Of a stretch of 53,825 nucleotides of DNA, positions 33,775 to 43,664 are shown one piece after another; position 1 is the first letter of the stretch; each line of letters starts with the position of its first letter. The position numbers and the translations under genes were made by a program. This DNA comes from Eubacteriales bacterium (lineage in GTDB: Bacteria; Bacillota; Clostridia; Lachnospirales; Lachnospiraceae): contig JAUNOP010000013.1 of the NCBI GenBank assembly GCA_030537135.1, forward strand, positions 1 through 53,825. Reading direction: 5' to 3'. Below the pieces are notes generated by a model. That model was not told where the DNA came from. It was given only the letters and a program-made list of their open reading frames with translations, and made no database searches.

Positions 33775-35124
33775 ATGGAGATAAGGATAACAGAAAGCTG
33801 GGGAAAGGAAAGGCTCCAGACACAGGATAATACCATCCTTTTTACAGAGGATGACGGAACAGAGAATGCAGTGGTAAACCTCTATCCAGAAATGACCTAC
33901 CGAACAACAGAGGGCTTTGGAGGAGCACTTACAGATGCAGCTGGCTATGTGTTCTCAAGAATGAATGAAAAGCAGAAGGAGCAGGTTCTGGACATGTATT
34001 TCTCAGAGAAAAACATGAACTATAATCTTGTCCGCATTCATATGGACAGCTGTGACTTTTCCACACATTTATATTCAGCGGTTACAGATGAGAAGGACGC
34101 AGAGCTTTCCAGCTTCTCTTTTGAGGACACAGAGAAATATATTATTCCGCTTTTAGACGCAGCTCAGAGCAAGGCAGGAAAAAAGCTTAAAATTATGCTC
34201 TCTCCCTGGTCTCCGCCTGCATTTATGAAAACCAACCATAACAGAAAAAATGGAGGCTCTTTAAAACCAGAATACAGGGCTCTATGGGCAGAATATCTGT
34301 GCAAATATATTGAAATATTCAGAAACAGGGGCTATGAGGTGGTGCGCATGTCCATCCAAAATGAGCCAAAAGCAGTACAGACCTGGGATTCCTGTGTATA
34401 TTCCGGGCAGGAGGAAAAGGAGTTTTTAAGAGATTATTTGTATCCGGCTCTTAAGCGCCATAACCTGGAAGACATAGAGGTTTTCGTGTGGGATCACAAC
34501 AAAGAGAGACTTTTTGAGCGCGCGCAGGCTGTTATTGATAAGGACACAGATTCCATGATATCTGGTCTTGCCTTCCACTGGTACAGCGGCGACCATTTTG
34601 AAGCGCTGGACCTTGTGAGGGAGCAGTATCCTGATAAAAAGCTGATATTATCCGAGAGCTGCCTGGAGTTCTGCAAATATGACAAATCTATGGAGGATGA
34701 AAATGCAAGGCGTCTGGCTCATGATATGATTGGAAACCTGAATCATGGTATGCAGGCATTTTATGACTGGAATATTCTCCTGAATGAAAAGGGAGGACCT
34801 AATCATGTGAATAACTTCTGTGATGCGCCCTATTTGTTTGACGAGCAGAAGAAGGAGCTGATAGAGCGGAGAATTCTGAGATATTACTGGCATTTTTCAC
34901 ACTTTATAAAGCCCGGTGCAGTGCGTCTTGCAGCTACCAGATACACCTCGGCTTTAGAAGTGACAGCATGGAGAAACCCTGATGGAAACATCGTTGTTAT
35001 ATTCCTGAATATGTCTGAGAAGGATCTGCCGTGTGTGCTCAGATTGAATGGGAAAATGGCCGCATTCTCTATAAAACAGGGAGCAATTATGAGTGGAATT
35101 ATTGAAAAGGAGAGAGATATATGA
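33775..35124 (+). CDS. GH30-family glycoside hydrolase (beta-glucosidase/xylosidase type)
   Basis: 449 residues from the ATG after ACAGGAGGAAAAA. GH30 (beta/alpha)8 enzyme: FGGALTDAAGYVFSRM (~40-55), LSPWSPPAFMKTN, acid/base E197 in SIQNEPKAVQTWDSC, AFHWYSGDHF, nucleophile E294 in ILSESCLEFC, and a short C-terminal beta domain. No signal peptide, so it acts inside the cell on imported oligosaccharides. The gene overlaps the GH43 start by 4 bases (ATGA). With the GH43 beta-xylosidase and a sugar transporter next to it, a role in beta-xyloside or beta-glucoside hydrolysis is likely. Confidence 0.9.
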   Translation: MEIRITESWGKERLQTQDNTILFTEDDGTENAVVNLYPEMTYRTTEGFGGALTDAAGYVFSRMNEKQKEQVLDMYFSEKNMNYNLVRIHMDSCDFSTHLYSAVTDEKDAELSSFSFEDTEKYIIPLLDAAQSKAGKKLKIMLSPWSPPAFMKTNHNRKNGGSLKPEYRALWAEYLCKYIEIFRNRGYEVVRMSIQNEPKAVQTWDSCVYSGQEEKEFLRDYLYPALKRHNLEDIEVFVWDHNKERLFERAQAVIDKDTDSMISGLAFHWYSGDHFEALDLVREQYPDKKLILSESCLEFCKYDKSMEDENARRLAHDMIGNLNHGMQAFYDWNILLNEKGGPNHVNNFCDAPYLFDEQKKELIERRILRYYWHFSHFIKPGAVRLAATRYTSALEVTAWRNPDGNIVVIFLNMSEKDLPCVLRLNGKMAAFSIKQGAIMSGIIEKERDI

Positions 35125-36767
35125 TTACAAATCCAATTTTACCTGGCTTTAATCCAGACCCTTGTATCTGCAGAAAAGGGGAGGATTTTTATCTGGCAGT
35201 GTCAACCTTTGAGTGGTTTCCGGGGATTCCGATTTACCATTCCAGAGATTTGAAAAACTGGGAGCTGTATACCCATGTTTTGACAGATGACAAGAAGGTA
35301 GATCTTAGAAAGCTCCCAAGCGCCAAGGGAATCTGGGCGCCGTGTCTTACATACTGCGAGGAAGAGGACTTATTCTATGTAGTGTATGGAGTCATGAATT
35401 CCATGAATGCCAGATATTTTGACATTGATAATTTTGTGATTACAGCAAAGGACATCACAGGACCCTGGAGTGAACCGGTTTATCTGCACTCTTCTGGCTT
35501 TGATGCGTCTATTTTTCATGATGACAATGGAAAGAAATATGTGGTATCCCTGGATTGGGAGACAAGAGCAGGTTATGAGAAACCGGGCAGTATCTGTATG
35601 GTGGAGTATGATTCAAAGAAAAAGGAAATCATAGGCTATCCCAAAAGGGTGTGGAAAGGCGGAACAGACAGAGGCTGCATTGAGGCTCCGCATCTGACAA
35701 AGCGGGGAAACTATTATTATATGATGTGTGCAGAGGGAGGAACTGGCTATAATCATTGTGTGACTATGGGACGAGCTGAAAATGTGTGGGGGCCTTATGA
35801 AAAAGACCCTATGAACCCTATTGTGACCTCTGTGCCAGGCGAGTCCAATGAAAGGCATGACCCTGATCATCTGAAGCCAAAATATTTTAATCCAGAATCT
35901 GTTCTGCAAAAGTCCGGACATGGAAGCTATGTGAATCTGCCGAATGGAGAGGTTTATCTGGTACATCTGACAGCCCGTCCCTTTGTGCCGGAGCTTCGCT
36001 GTACGCTTGGAAGAGAGACTGCTATTCAGAAAATGACATGGACAGAGGATGGCTGGCTTCGCATGGCAGATGGAAGCAATCTGGCGAAAATAGAGGTGCC
36101 TGAGAGTGGTCTTTTGGAATGCCCGATGCCCAGGATTCCTGATTTTGATGATTTCGATGAGCCTGAACTTGGAAATTTTTATTATGCGCCGCGTATTATG
36201 CCGCAGAGCTTTGCAGATGTGAAGGCAAGACCTGGCTTTGTGAGAATACGGGGACAGGAGGCCAGAACCTCGCTGAACAGGGTAAGTATTTTGGCGAGAA
36301 AGCTCACCAGTGTGTATGCGCGCATTACCACAAAAATGGAATTCACCCCTGAGGTTCATCAGCACAGCGCAGGTCTGATTCTCTACTATGACAATATGAA
36401 TTATATTAATCTGCGCAAATACTACAGCGAGACCCTGGGACAGAGCGCGCTTTCCATCATTCATTTGGAAAATGGGGAAAAAACGGAGTTTCTGAACACG
36501 AGAATTCCTGTAAAGGACTGTCCGATTTATTTGAGGCTCTATATTCAGGGAAGAAAATCCTGGTTTGAGTGGAGCTATGATGGAAAGGAATATCACAAAA
36601 TCGGACGCGTATTTGATACCACCAGATTTTCAGATGAATATTGTAAATACGGAGAATTTACAGGAACCATGGTGGGACTTACCTGCGCGGATCGAGTAAA
36701 GCATCAGCACTATGCGGATTTTGATTTCTTTGAATATGTGGCAGACGAATCCAGAAATGTGGAATAG
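35121..36767 (+). CDS. GH43-family beta-xylosidase/arabinofuranosidase
   Basis: 548 residues, the size of two-domain xylosidases of the XynB type. Five-bladed propeller with D13 in NPILPGFNPDPC (base), D128 in SSGFDASIFHDD (pKa modulator) and E188 in GCIEAPHLTKRG (acid). A C-terminal beta-sandwich (~350-540, SFADVKARPGFVRIRGQEARTS and AGLILYYDNMNYINLRKYYS) completes the active site as in GH43_11 enzymes. Cytoplasmic. Translationally coupled to the GH30 gene. Confidence 0.93.
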   Translation: MITNPILPGFNPDPCICRKGEDFYLAVSTFEWFPGIPIYHSRDLKNWELYTHVLTDDKKVDLRKLPSAKGIWAPCLTYCEEEDLFYVVYGVMNSMNARYFDIDNFVITAKDITGPWSEPVYLHSSGFDASIFHDDNGKKYVVSLDWETRAGYEKPGSICMVEYDSKKKEIIGYPKRVWKGGTDRGCIEAPHLTKRGNYYYMMCAEGGTGYNHCVTMGRAENVWGPYEKDPMNPIVTSVPGESNERHDPDHLKPKYFNPESVLQKSGHGSYVNLPNGEVYLVHLTARPFVPELRCTLGRETAIQKMTWTEDGWLRMADGSNLAKIEVPESGLLECPMPRIPDFDDFDEPELGNFYYAPRIMPQSFADVKARPGFVRIRGQEARTSLNRVSILARKLTSVYARITTKMEFTPEVHQHSAGLILYYDNMNYINLRKYYSETLGQSALSIIHLENGEKTEFLNTRIPVKDCPIYLRLYIQGRKSWFEWSYDGKEYHKIGRVFDTTRFSDEYCKYGEFTGTMVGLTCADRVKHQHYADFDFFEYVADESRNVE

Positions 36768-36795
36768 AGCCTTGAGTACCTGTTCATATAAGGAG

Positions 36796-36831
36796 TCAGG
36801 GAAGCGTTCTGTGGAAACGGGACTTCCCTGA
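36796..36831 (+). other. Stem-loop between GH43 and the regulator gene
   Basis: TCAGGGAAG (36796-36804) pairs with CTTCCCTGA (36823-36831). There is no T-tract, so an mRNA processing or stability element is more likely than a terminator. Confidence 0.45.
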
Positions 36832-36954
36832 AATAGAAAAATTCATCTGTGCAGCCTGGCAAAAGACTTCCTCCTTTTGGAAAGCCGGTTATGGTATTCC
36901 TGTACTAGATTTCAGGGGGGAGTTTTTTCATTTATGTTAAAGAGGGAGAAAAGT

Positions 36955-37806
36955 ATGTATAAGATTGTGATTGCAGATGATGAGAAAATGATAAGAGAAG
37001 GACTGCTCAGTCTTGATTGGGAAGCTAATGGAATGGAAGTAATCGGTATTGCCAAGAATGGCGTAGAGGCACAGGAGATTATTGACAGTCAGGTCTTTGA
37101 TGTGCTTCTGACAGATATAAAAATGCCTGGAATGGGAGGATTAGAGCTGGCACAGAACCTGAAGGAGACGAATCCTTCTGCAAAGGCAATTCTGCTGAGC
37201 GGATACGGTGAATTTGCCTATGCACAGCGCGCGATTTCTCTGGGAGTTTATGGATATATCCTTAAGCCCTCCACTCCGCAGGAGATTATTTCCTATGTGA
37301 AAAGGGCGTGTGAAATTATTGAAGAAGAGAAGCAGAGAGATGAGTCTATTCAGGAAATGAAGACAAAACTGGACGGCTATGAAGAGGTAATCGGAGCAAA
37401 GCAGGTACTGCAGACAGAAGATGAATCCAGGTCTGCGGATATTCAGGATATCCTCAGATATATTTATGCGCATTATGAGGAAAATCTTACTCTGTCTGCT
37501 CTGGCTTCGCACTTTTACTTTAGCTCTGTGTACATGAGTTATTATATTAAGCGATATACAGGACATACCTTTCTGGAGGTTCTGACTTCTGTCCGAATGT
37601 ATCATGCAGCAAAGCTTCTGAAGGATACAAAGCTGAAAAACAGGGAAATTGGTATGAGAGTGGGGATTCCAGATGAAAGGTATTTTGGTCAGGTGTTCAA
37701 GAAAACCTATGGAATAACTCCATATGAATACCGAAAATCTACTGCTGAACCTAAGATAACATTGGAGGAATTCATTTACAGGATTGACAGGGAAAATCAA
37801 AAATGA
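36955..37806 (+). CDS. YesN-type response regulator (short form)
   Basis: 283 residues from MYKIVIADDEKM; AGAGGGAG sits 8 bases upstream. Receiver with D54 in LLTDIKMPGMGG and K104 in GYILKPS. A short linker (~120-160) replaces the long middle region of the other YesN-like protein at 23167. The AraC domain occupies ~165-265 (LTLSALASHFYFSSVYMSYYIKRYTG, REIGMRVGIPDERYFGQVFKKTYGITPYEYRKS). Overlaps the kinase start by 4 bases. Likely regulator of the GH30/GH43 and binding protein-permease genes. Confidence 0.92.
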   Translation: MYKIVIADDEKMIREGLLSLDWEANGMEVIGIAKNGVEAQEIIDSQVFDVLLTDIKMPGMGGLELAQNLKETNPSAKAILLSGYGEFAYAQRAISLGVYGYILKPSTPQEIISYVKRACEIIEEEKQRDESIQEMKTKLDGYEEVIGAKQVLQTEDESRSADIQDILRYIYAHYEENLTLSALASHFYFSSVYMSYYIKRYTGHTFLEVLTSVRMYHAAKLLKDTKLKNREIGMRVGIPDERYFGQVFKKTYGITPYEYRKSTAEPKITLEEFIYRIDRENQK

Positions 37807-39539
37807 GACGTTTTTACAGAAAAATCAGCTTTGAAAATAAACTGATTATTATCTTTGCCATCACGATATTATTGCCTCTATGTGTAAACACTGTATTGTC
37901 TTATTTTCATGCAAGAACAATTATTGAAGAAAAAACATCTGATTATCTTCAAAGTCTGGCATCTGTTACCATGTCAAAGGTAGAGACGTCTGTGGAAAAT
38001 GTGGAAGATACTGCCTTTTTCATTGCAGGAAATGAAAAAATGCAGAGTATGCTGAGCAAAACCTTTTCTGATAATGAAAGAACAGCAAGATATCAGCAAT
38101 ATAAAGAGGCAAATGCCCTTCTTTCCTATTATGTGCTTTTGTCAACGGAGATTTCTTCTATCTATATTCAGGCTTTGGATGGGAGAACCTTCCGGTATAC
38201 AAAGAAAAACCAGGCGCCTCCTATTGAGGAGCTTAAGAAAGTAGAGGAAGAGTGGAAATGTCTGAATGGTCATATTTATCTAAAAAGGAATCTGTATCAG
38301 TTTTCCAATCAGGCTCTTCTGGGAACAATGGTGACAGAAGCGGAGGTTCCTGTTTTTTACAATATTATAAAAGATATTTTTGATATGGCAGACAGCAGAG
38401 TCTATATTGTTGACAGGGATTATAACATTATAGCAGGCAAGAAACGTTCTCTTACAGGACAGGTTCTTGATGAAGAATATTTTAATTCTGAAAATGCACT
38501 GGAGTCTGGATTTTACAGAACCTATATAGGGGAAAGCCCCTATAGTGTGTACACAGGAGAGGAAATACATAATGGCTGGAGACTGGTGCTGGCTTTGCCG
38601 GAAGCATACTATATGAAGGATATCAGGACTTTACAGTATTTTACCATCTTTCTGGGGCTGGCAACCGGCGCTGTTGCTATTATTCTGATTGTTTTTGCAG
38701 GAAGGAGTGTTACGCATCCTCTGAAACAGCTCAGCACAGCTATGGAGGATGTTGGTCAGGGAGATTTTGAAGTCAGCCTGCCTGTGGAGAGTGAGGATGA
38801 AATCGGAGTTTTGAGCAGAACCTTTAATCAGATGGTAAAGGATATGGCGACTTTGATTGATAATGTTTATAAGCAGGAAATGATGAAGCAGGAGGTGGAG
38901 ATGAAATCTCTGCAAATGCAGATTAATCCTCATTTTTTATATAATACTCTGGACACGATTAATTGGATAGCGCGAATGAAGGGAGTGAATGAGGTTGGAG
39001 ATATGACCTCTGCTCTGGGAAATCTGATGCGCTATTCTCTTTCCAAAAAGGATTTTGTCACCATACAGGAGGAGCTTCGGAATCTTAGGGATTATATCGA
39101 AATCCAAAATGTGCGTTACGGAGATAAGATGAGAATTGAATTTGAGGTGCAGCAGGAAGTAGAGGGCTACTTCATTCCAAAGCTTCTGGTTCAGCCGATT
39201 CTGGAAAATGCGATTGTGCATGGAGTTGAGGATAAATTAGAGCCAAGCCTGATACAAATACGGATTTTCCGAGAGGATGAGGAGCTTTATCTGGTGGTGG
39301 AGGATGACGGAGTGGGCATGACTCAGGAGGCTATCGAGTCCCTGGTGAGTATGGACTATGAGTCCCACAAAGGAGGTCATACTTCCATAGGAGTTTATAA
39401 TGTAAACAGGAGAATCCAGGCTGTATTTGGAAAAGGGTGCGGTCTGCAGGTGCAGAGCCAGCTTGGCGCAGGAACAAAGATTACTCTGCATCTTAAAATT
39501 TTACAGGAAATCCCTGATATTCGACTGAAATATGATTGA
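37803..39539 (+). CDS. YesM-type membrane sensor histidine kinase
   Basis: 578 residues. Helix 1 (~13-33), an extracellular sensor domain (~34-275), helix 2 (~280-300), HAMP (VTHPLKQLSTAMEDVGQGDFEV), then phospho-acceptor H377 in QINPHFLYNTLDTINW and an HATPase domain with LENAIVHG and EDDGVGMT. Order here is regulator then kinase, the reverse of the first system at 21347. It should sense the sugar imported by the downstream transporter. Confidence 0.93.
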   Translation: MRRFYRKISFENKLIIIFAITILLPLCVNTVLSYFHARTIIEEKTSDYLQSLASVTMSKVETSVENVEDTAFFIAGNEKMQSMLSKTFSDNERTARYQQYKEANALLSYYVLLSTEISSIYIQALDGRTFRYTKKNQAPPIEELKKVEEEWKCLNGHIYLKRNLYQFSNQALLGTMVTEAEVPVFYNIIKDIFDMADSRVYIVDRDYNIIAGKKRSLTGQVLDEEYFNSENALESGFYRTYIGESPYSVYTGEEIHNGWRLVLALPEAYYMKDIRTLQYFTIFLGLATGAVAIILIVFAGRSVTHPLKQLSTAMEDVGQGDFEVSLPVESEDEIGVLSRTFNQMVKDMATLIDNVYKQEMMKQEVEMKSLQMQINPHFLYNTLDTINWIARMKGVNEVGDMTSALGNLMRYSLSKKDFVTIQEELRNLRDYIEIQNVRYGDKMRIEFEVQQEVEGYFIPKLLVQPILENAIVHGVEDKLEPSLIQIRIFREDEELYLVVEDDGVGMTQEAIESLVSMDYESHKGGHTSIGVYNVNRRIQAVFGKGCGLQVQSQLGAGTKITLHLKILQEIPDIRLKYD

Positions 39540-39550
39540 AAATGACGGAG

Positions 39551-39604
39551 GGCTCTCTCCTCCTGCCGGACAGATGCAGTACCGGCAGGAGGAGAGAGCC
39601 TTTT
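39551..39604 (+). terminator. Strong 19-bp terminator after the kinase gene
   Basis: Bases 39551-39569 and 39582-39600 form a perfect 19-bp GC-rich stem with a 12-base loop, followed by TTTT. It closes the glycosidase-regulator-kinase operon. Confidence 0.92.
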
Positions 39605-39832
39605 ATCCTATGACCCAAAAAACTCTCTGGGGATGCGCATCCGGGCGAAGCTTAAAATACTGTGTACACACCCGCGCTCAGCGCGAAAAGGCGCTGACAA
39701 AATCTTCCTTGTCCTTAAAAATTTCAACATTTTGGTTAAAAATGTATGTACGAAAAAGTATAAAAAAACGATAAACTGTATCTATCAGAACAACCGGAGA
39801 GCGTAAAGCCGGTGGACAAGGAGGATATATTA

Positions 39833-41116
39833 ATGAAAAAAAGAGGTTTGGCTACAGTCATGGCTGTAATGATGGCAGTGGGAATGACTACAGGCGCAAC
39901 AGCGCCGGTATTGGCAGATGAGGAAGTAACGATTCAGGTATTTTCCAATCTGCCAGACAGAACAAGCGGACAGGGGCTTATTGAGCAGATGCTTTTCGAT
40001 AAGTACATGGAGGAAAACCCGAATGTAAAAATCGAGATTGAAGCGCTTGACGATGCCAGCTATAAGACAAAATTCAAGGCTTATGCTTCAGGAAGCGATA
40101 TGCCGGATCTGGTAAATATCTGGGGACAGCCTTCTTTTTTGAGCGAGGTTATTGAGGCTGGTCTTCTGGCTGAGCTGAACATGGACGACTATGCAGACTA
40201 TCATTTTATTGAGGGATCCCTGGACGGCTTTTCACGTGACGGAAAGCTGTATGGCCTTGCAAGAAACACAGACGTTATGGGCTTCTACTACAATAAAGCT
40301 ATTTTCGAGGAGTGCGGTGTTGAGGTTCCCACAACTTATGATGAGCTGGTGGAAGCTGTAAATACGATTAAGGAAAAAGGATATATTCCGATTTCCATGG
40401 ATGGAACAGACAAGTATCCTCTTACTATTTACATTCAGGATATTTACCAGAAGCTGGTTGGCGCAGACAATTATGCGAATTCAACAGCAGCAGTAGAATC
40501 CGGAGAATATGGAGAGGAATGGCTGAAGGCAGCACAGATGCTGGTTGATATGGCATCAGCAGGAGGCTTCCAGGCAGGCTTTGAGACAACAGACTATGGC
40601 ACAGCCAAGAATCTGTTTACAAATTCTCAGTGCGCAATGTACTATATGGGAAGCTGGGAAATGTCTATGGCAACCAATGAGGAAATTCCTGAGGATGTGA
40701 GAAACAACATCAGTGTATTTACCATGCCTGTAGTGGATGGAGGAGCCGGTGCAGCTACTGATATCTGTGCATGGAATGGCGGCGGTTATGCTATAACAGA
40801 GAAATCTGACGTCAAGGAAGAAGCAATAAAGCTGTTAAACTATATGTTTGAGCCAGAGAACTGGTCCAAGCTCTGCTGGGAGAATGGTGTGTGCATGTCT
40901 GCACAGAACTTTGGAGACTATTTGACTGGCGAGGAGACAGAGCTTCAGAACAAGTGGGTAGAAATCGTAAATAATGCTACCAGCCTTAGTGGTGTAACTA
41001 TCAATGACCTGGGAAGCAGTGAATTTAAGACAGTCAGCGAGGATACTTCTGTTGAGCTGGCAATCGGAAGCATTACTCCAGAAGATTACTTTAACACTCT
41101 GTCAGGATTAAGATAA
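39833..41116 (+). CDS. Extracellular sugar-binding protein of the second ABC transporter
   Basis: 427 residues from the ATG after AAGGAGGATATATTA. The signal peptide MKKRGLATVMAVMMAVGMTTGATAPVLA lacks a lipobox Cys, so it is not an obvious lipoprotein; cleavage after VLA is expected. Family 1 solute-binding fold: YASGSDMPDLVNIWGQPSFLSE, GLARNTDVMGFYYNKAIFEECG, MYYMGSWEMSM and AWNGGGYAIT. A terminator-like hairpin separates it from the permeases, as in the first ABC locus. Confidence 0.9.
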   Translation: MKKRGLATVMAVMMAVGMTTGATAPVLADEEVTIQVFSNLPDRTSGQGLIEQMLFDKYMEENPNVKIEIEALDDASYKTKFKAYASGSDMPDLVNIWGQPSFLSEVIEAGLLAELNMDDYADYHFIEGSLDGFSRDGKLYGLARNTDVMGFYYNKAIFEECGVEVPTTYDELVEAVNTIKEKGYIPISMDGTDKYPLTIYIQDIYQKLVGADNYANSTAAVESGEYGEEWLKAAQMLVDMASAGGFQAGFETTDYGTAKNLFTNSQCAMYYMGSWEMSMATNEEIPEDVRNNISVFTMPVVDGGAGAATDICAWNGGGYAITEKSDVKEEAIKLLNYMFEPENWSKLCWENGVCMSAQNFGDYLTGEETELQNKWVEIVNNATSLSGVTINDLGSSEFKTVSEDTSVELAIGSITPEDYFNTLSGLR

Positions 41117-41175
41117 GGACACAGGAGAAAAAGAAGGTTGCTGTTTGGAATATAGGACTGTGAACAGCAATCATG

Positions 41176-41206
41176 CGGAGGCTGCCTGAGGGAGCCTCCG
41201 TTTTTT
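41176..41206 (+). terminator. Intra-operon attenuator hairpin
   Basis: CGGAGGCT (41176-41183) and AGCCTCCG (41193-41200) form an 8-bp stem followed by six T. A second small hairpin (TTGCTGTT / AACAGCAA) lies just before it. It would lower permease expression relative to the binding protein. Confidence 0.85.
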
Positions 41207-41230
41207 CGGAAAGTCTGGAAAGGAGAGAAA

Positions 41231-42103
41231 ATGAAAAAGTTATATAGTAATAAGCTGGTAATTTTCAGCCTTGTAGCTCCCGGCCTTTTGGTCTTTATGG
41301 TAGCGATTCTGTCTCCGATTGTCCTGAGTGTATACTATGGATTTACAGAATACTCTGGAATGGGAGAGGCGACATTTATTGGAATAGAGAACTACAAAAC
41401 ACTTGTAAAGGACTCGGTATTCTGGACTGCACTCAAGAATTCTCTGCTTTTGGCAATTGGATTTATCTGTATTCAGCATCCCCTTGCCATGCTGGTGGCT
41501 GTGAAGCTTGATAAGCTTCAGGGAAAAGCAGAGGGTATTTTCCGCTGTATTTATTTTATTCCAAATGTTATTTCTGTGGCAGTTATTGCTTATCTGTGGA
41601 AGTTCATCTATAACCCGAACTTTGGACTTATTAAAAAAGTGCTTGATTTTGTTGGGTACAAAGGACAGGTAAATCTTTTAGGAACAGGAACAGCTATCTG
41701 GGCAGTATTGGTGGTTCTGGTATGGCATGGTTTTGGCTGGGGTATGCTGATTTATTATACTGGCGTTAAAAATATTGACCCTGTTATGTATGAGGCAGCT
41801 GCTATTGACGGGGCAACCGGAGCAACAACATTTCTCAAAATTACTCTGCCGCTTATGAAGCCGGTTATCCAGGTGAATGTAACTATGGCAGTTATCTCTG
41901 CATTAAAGCAGATGGAGACAGTATATCTGCTTACAAGCGGAGGACCTGGAAATGAGACGCAGTTCATGGCAAGCTATCTGTATAAGCAGGCGTTTAACTC
42001 CTATAAATATGGATATGGCAATGCTATCAGCGTGATTTTCATTAGCATCTGCCTTATTGCGACTGTTGTGCTTAATAAAGTATTTGAAGAGAAAAAAGCA
42101 TAG
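41231..42103 (+). CDS. ABC sugar transporter permease (UgpA/LacF type)
   Basis: 290 residues, GGAAAGGAGAGAAA upstream. Six membrane helices; the EAA loop is PVMYEAAAIDGATGATTFLKITLPLMKP (~188-215). First permease of the second system, 11 bases before the next. Confidence 0.92.
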   Translation: MKKLYSNKLVIFSLVAPGLLVFMVAILSPIVLSVYYGFTEYSGMGEATFIGIENYKTLVKDSVFWTALKNSLLLAIGFICIQHPLAMLVAVKLDKLQGKAEGIFRCIYFIPNVISVAVIAYLWKFIYNPNFGLIKKVLDFVGYKGQVNLLGTGTAIWAVLVVLVWHGFGWGMLIYYTGVKNIDPVMYEAAAIDGATGATTFLKITLPLMKPVIQVNVTMAVISALKQMETVYLLTSGGPGNETQFMASYLYKQAFNSYKYGYGNAISVIFISICLIATVVLNKVFEEKKA

Positions 42104-42114
42104 GAGGTGGGAAA

Positions 42115-42960
42115 ATGAACAGTGTATTATCTGAAAGCTCAAAGATAAAAAGACGAATTCTGATTTTTGTGTTTATTCTTATTGCAGGTATTCAGCTATT
42201 CCCATTAATCTGGCTGCTGGACTTTTCTCTGTGCAATAGTAATGAGATGTTCACAAGCGGCATTCTGGTGTGGCCGGAAAAGATTCAATGGAATAACTAT
42301 TATTTGGCTTTTCGTGATGGAAATTTCCTTCATTATCTGAAGAACAGCTTGTTAATCAATACATTGGCAGTGATTCTGGTTCTTGCTATTTCCATTATGG
42401 CAGCCTTTGCATGTACCAGAATGTACTGGAAGCTCAAGGGGCTGGTGGCAATGCTTCTGGTTATGGGAATGATGATTCCGATTCATGCCACGCTGCTTCC
42501 AAACTATGTGATTTATGACCGCCTGGGAATTACAGATACTATCTGGGCTCTGCTCATTCCATATATAGCCTTTTCACTGCCTCAAGGATATTTCCTGACG
42601 TCAAGCTTTATGGATTCCATTCCCAGAGAGCTGGAGGAAGCAGCCCTGATTGATGGCTGCGGTATTTATCGGGTAGTTGCCATTATCATTACACCATTGA
42701 TGAAATCATCCATTTCCACAGTTTCTATTATGACCTATTTGAATAACTGGAATGAGTTTATGATGGCTACCACATACCTGAGCAGCCAGAAGTGGAAAAC
42801 ACTTCCGTTCTGTATTCTGGAGTTTACAGGACAGTATTCCTCTAACTATGCAGTTCAGTTTGCCGTTATGGCTCTTTCTGCTGCGCCTGCAATTATTGTG
42901 TATATTATTTTGAATAAGCACATTACAAAGGGCGTTGCAATGGGAGCAGTAAAGGGTTAA
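42115..42960 (+). CDS. ABC sugar transporter permease (UgpE/LacG type)
   Basis: 281 residues, AGGAGGTGGGAAA before the ATG. Six helices; EAA loop PRELEEAALIDGCGIYRVVAIIITPLMKSS (~170-200). Forms the channel with the preceding gene. No ATPase gene follows. Confidence 0.92.
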   Translation: MNSVLSESSKIKRRILIFVFILIAGIQLFPLIWLLDFSLCNSNEMFTSGILVWPEKIQWNNYYLAFRDGNFLHYLKNSLLINTLAVILVLAISIMAAFACTRMYWKLKGLVAMLLVMGMMIPIHATLLPNYVIYDRLGITDTIWALLIPYIAFSLPQGYFLTSSFMDSIPRELEEAALIDGCGIYRVVAIIITPLMKSSISTVSIMTYLNNWNEFMMATTYLSSQKWKTLPFCILEFTGQYSSNYAVQFAVMALSAAPAIIVYIILNKHITKGVAMGAVKG

Positions 42961-43015
42961 TACAGCAGAATGCTTTAACCAGGATTTGTTAAAACCTTAG
43001 GAAGGAGAAGCAGCT

Positions 43016-43639
43016 ATGAAAATTTTCGCCTTTGACGGACCCTTTGCGAGGACAATGGGAAGAGTATTTGATTTGGTTTTACTGCATATTCTGTGGGTTA
43101 TCTGCAGTCTTCCGCTTGTCACAATAGGAGCTTCCACAACAGCGTTGTTTACTGTTACTTTGAAGATGATCCGCAATGAAGAGTCCTATATTCTGAAGGG
43201 TTATATGAAAGCTTTTAAGAGCAATTTTCGACAGGCAACAAAGCTATGGCTGATTGTGGCAGCACTATTTCTGTGGCTGCTTTTTATCCTGAGAATATGT
43301 ATGAATGGAAGCATGGGACTTCTAAAGGCCGCAGGATTGGCGAATGCGGCCTTGATGGTTATCCTATTTCTGGGGGCTTTGTATGTGTTTCCGATACAGG
43401 CCGCTTTTGAAAATACTGTGGGCAATATTTTGAAAAATTCTGTTATCTGCAGCCTTCGATATCTTCCGTACAGTCTCGCTATGGCAGCGGTAATCGTCAT
43501 TCCGATTTTGATTACCGGATTTGTGGAGCAGGCATTTCCGTTTATGATTACGCTGTGGATATTTGGGGGAAGCTCTCTGATTGCCTATGCAGATTCTTAT
43601 TTTTTAAATAAAGTTTTTGAGGCTGCAATTGTGCCTTGA
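43016..43639 (+). CDS. yesL: YesL-family (DUF624) membrane protein
   Basis: 207 residues with about five to six membrane helices. The start FAFDGPFARTMGRVFDLVLLHILWVICSLPLVTIGASTTAL is the DUF624 signature. AAGGAGAAGCAGCT precedes the ATG. YesL proteins nearly always sit beside YesMN two-component systems and sugar ABC permeases; a helper role in transport or sensing is presumed but unproven. Last gene of the utilisation locus. Confidence 0.9.
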   Translation: MKIFAFDGPFARTMGRVFDLVLLHILWVICSLPLVTIGASTTALFTVTLKMIRNEESYILKGYMKAFKSNFRQATKLWLIVAALFLWLLFILRICMNGSMGLLKAAGLANAALMVILFLGALYVFPIQAAFENTVGNILKNSVICSLRYLPYSLAMAAVIVIPILITGFVEQAFPFMITLWIFGGSSLIAYADSYFLNKVFEAAIVP

Positions 43640-43664
43640 CAGGACGGAATACTTTTGCTAATAT

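Noticed and set aside
43016-43639. YesL as a transporter subunit of the ABC system
   Set aside because: It has no EAA loop and belongs to DUF624; only its genomic association with such systems is known.
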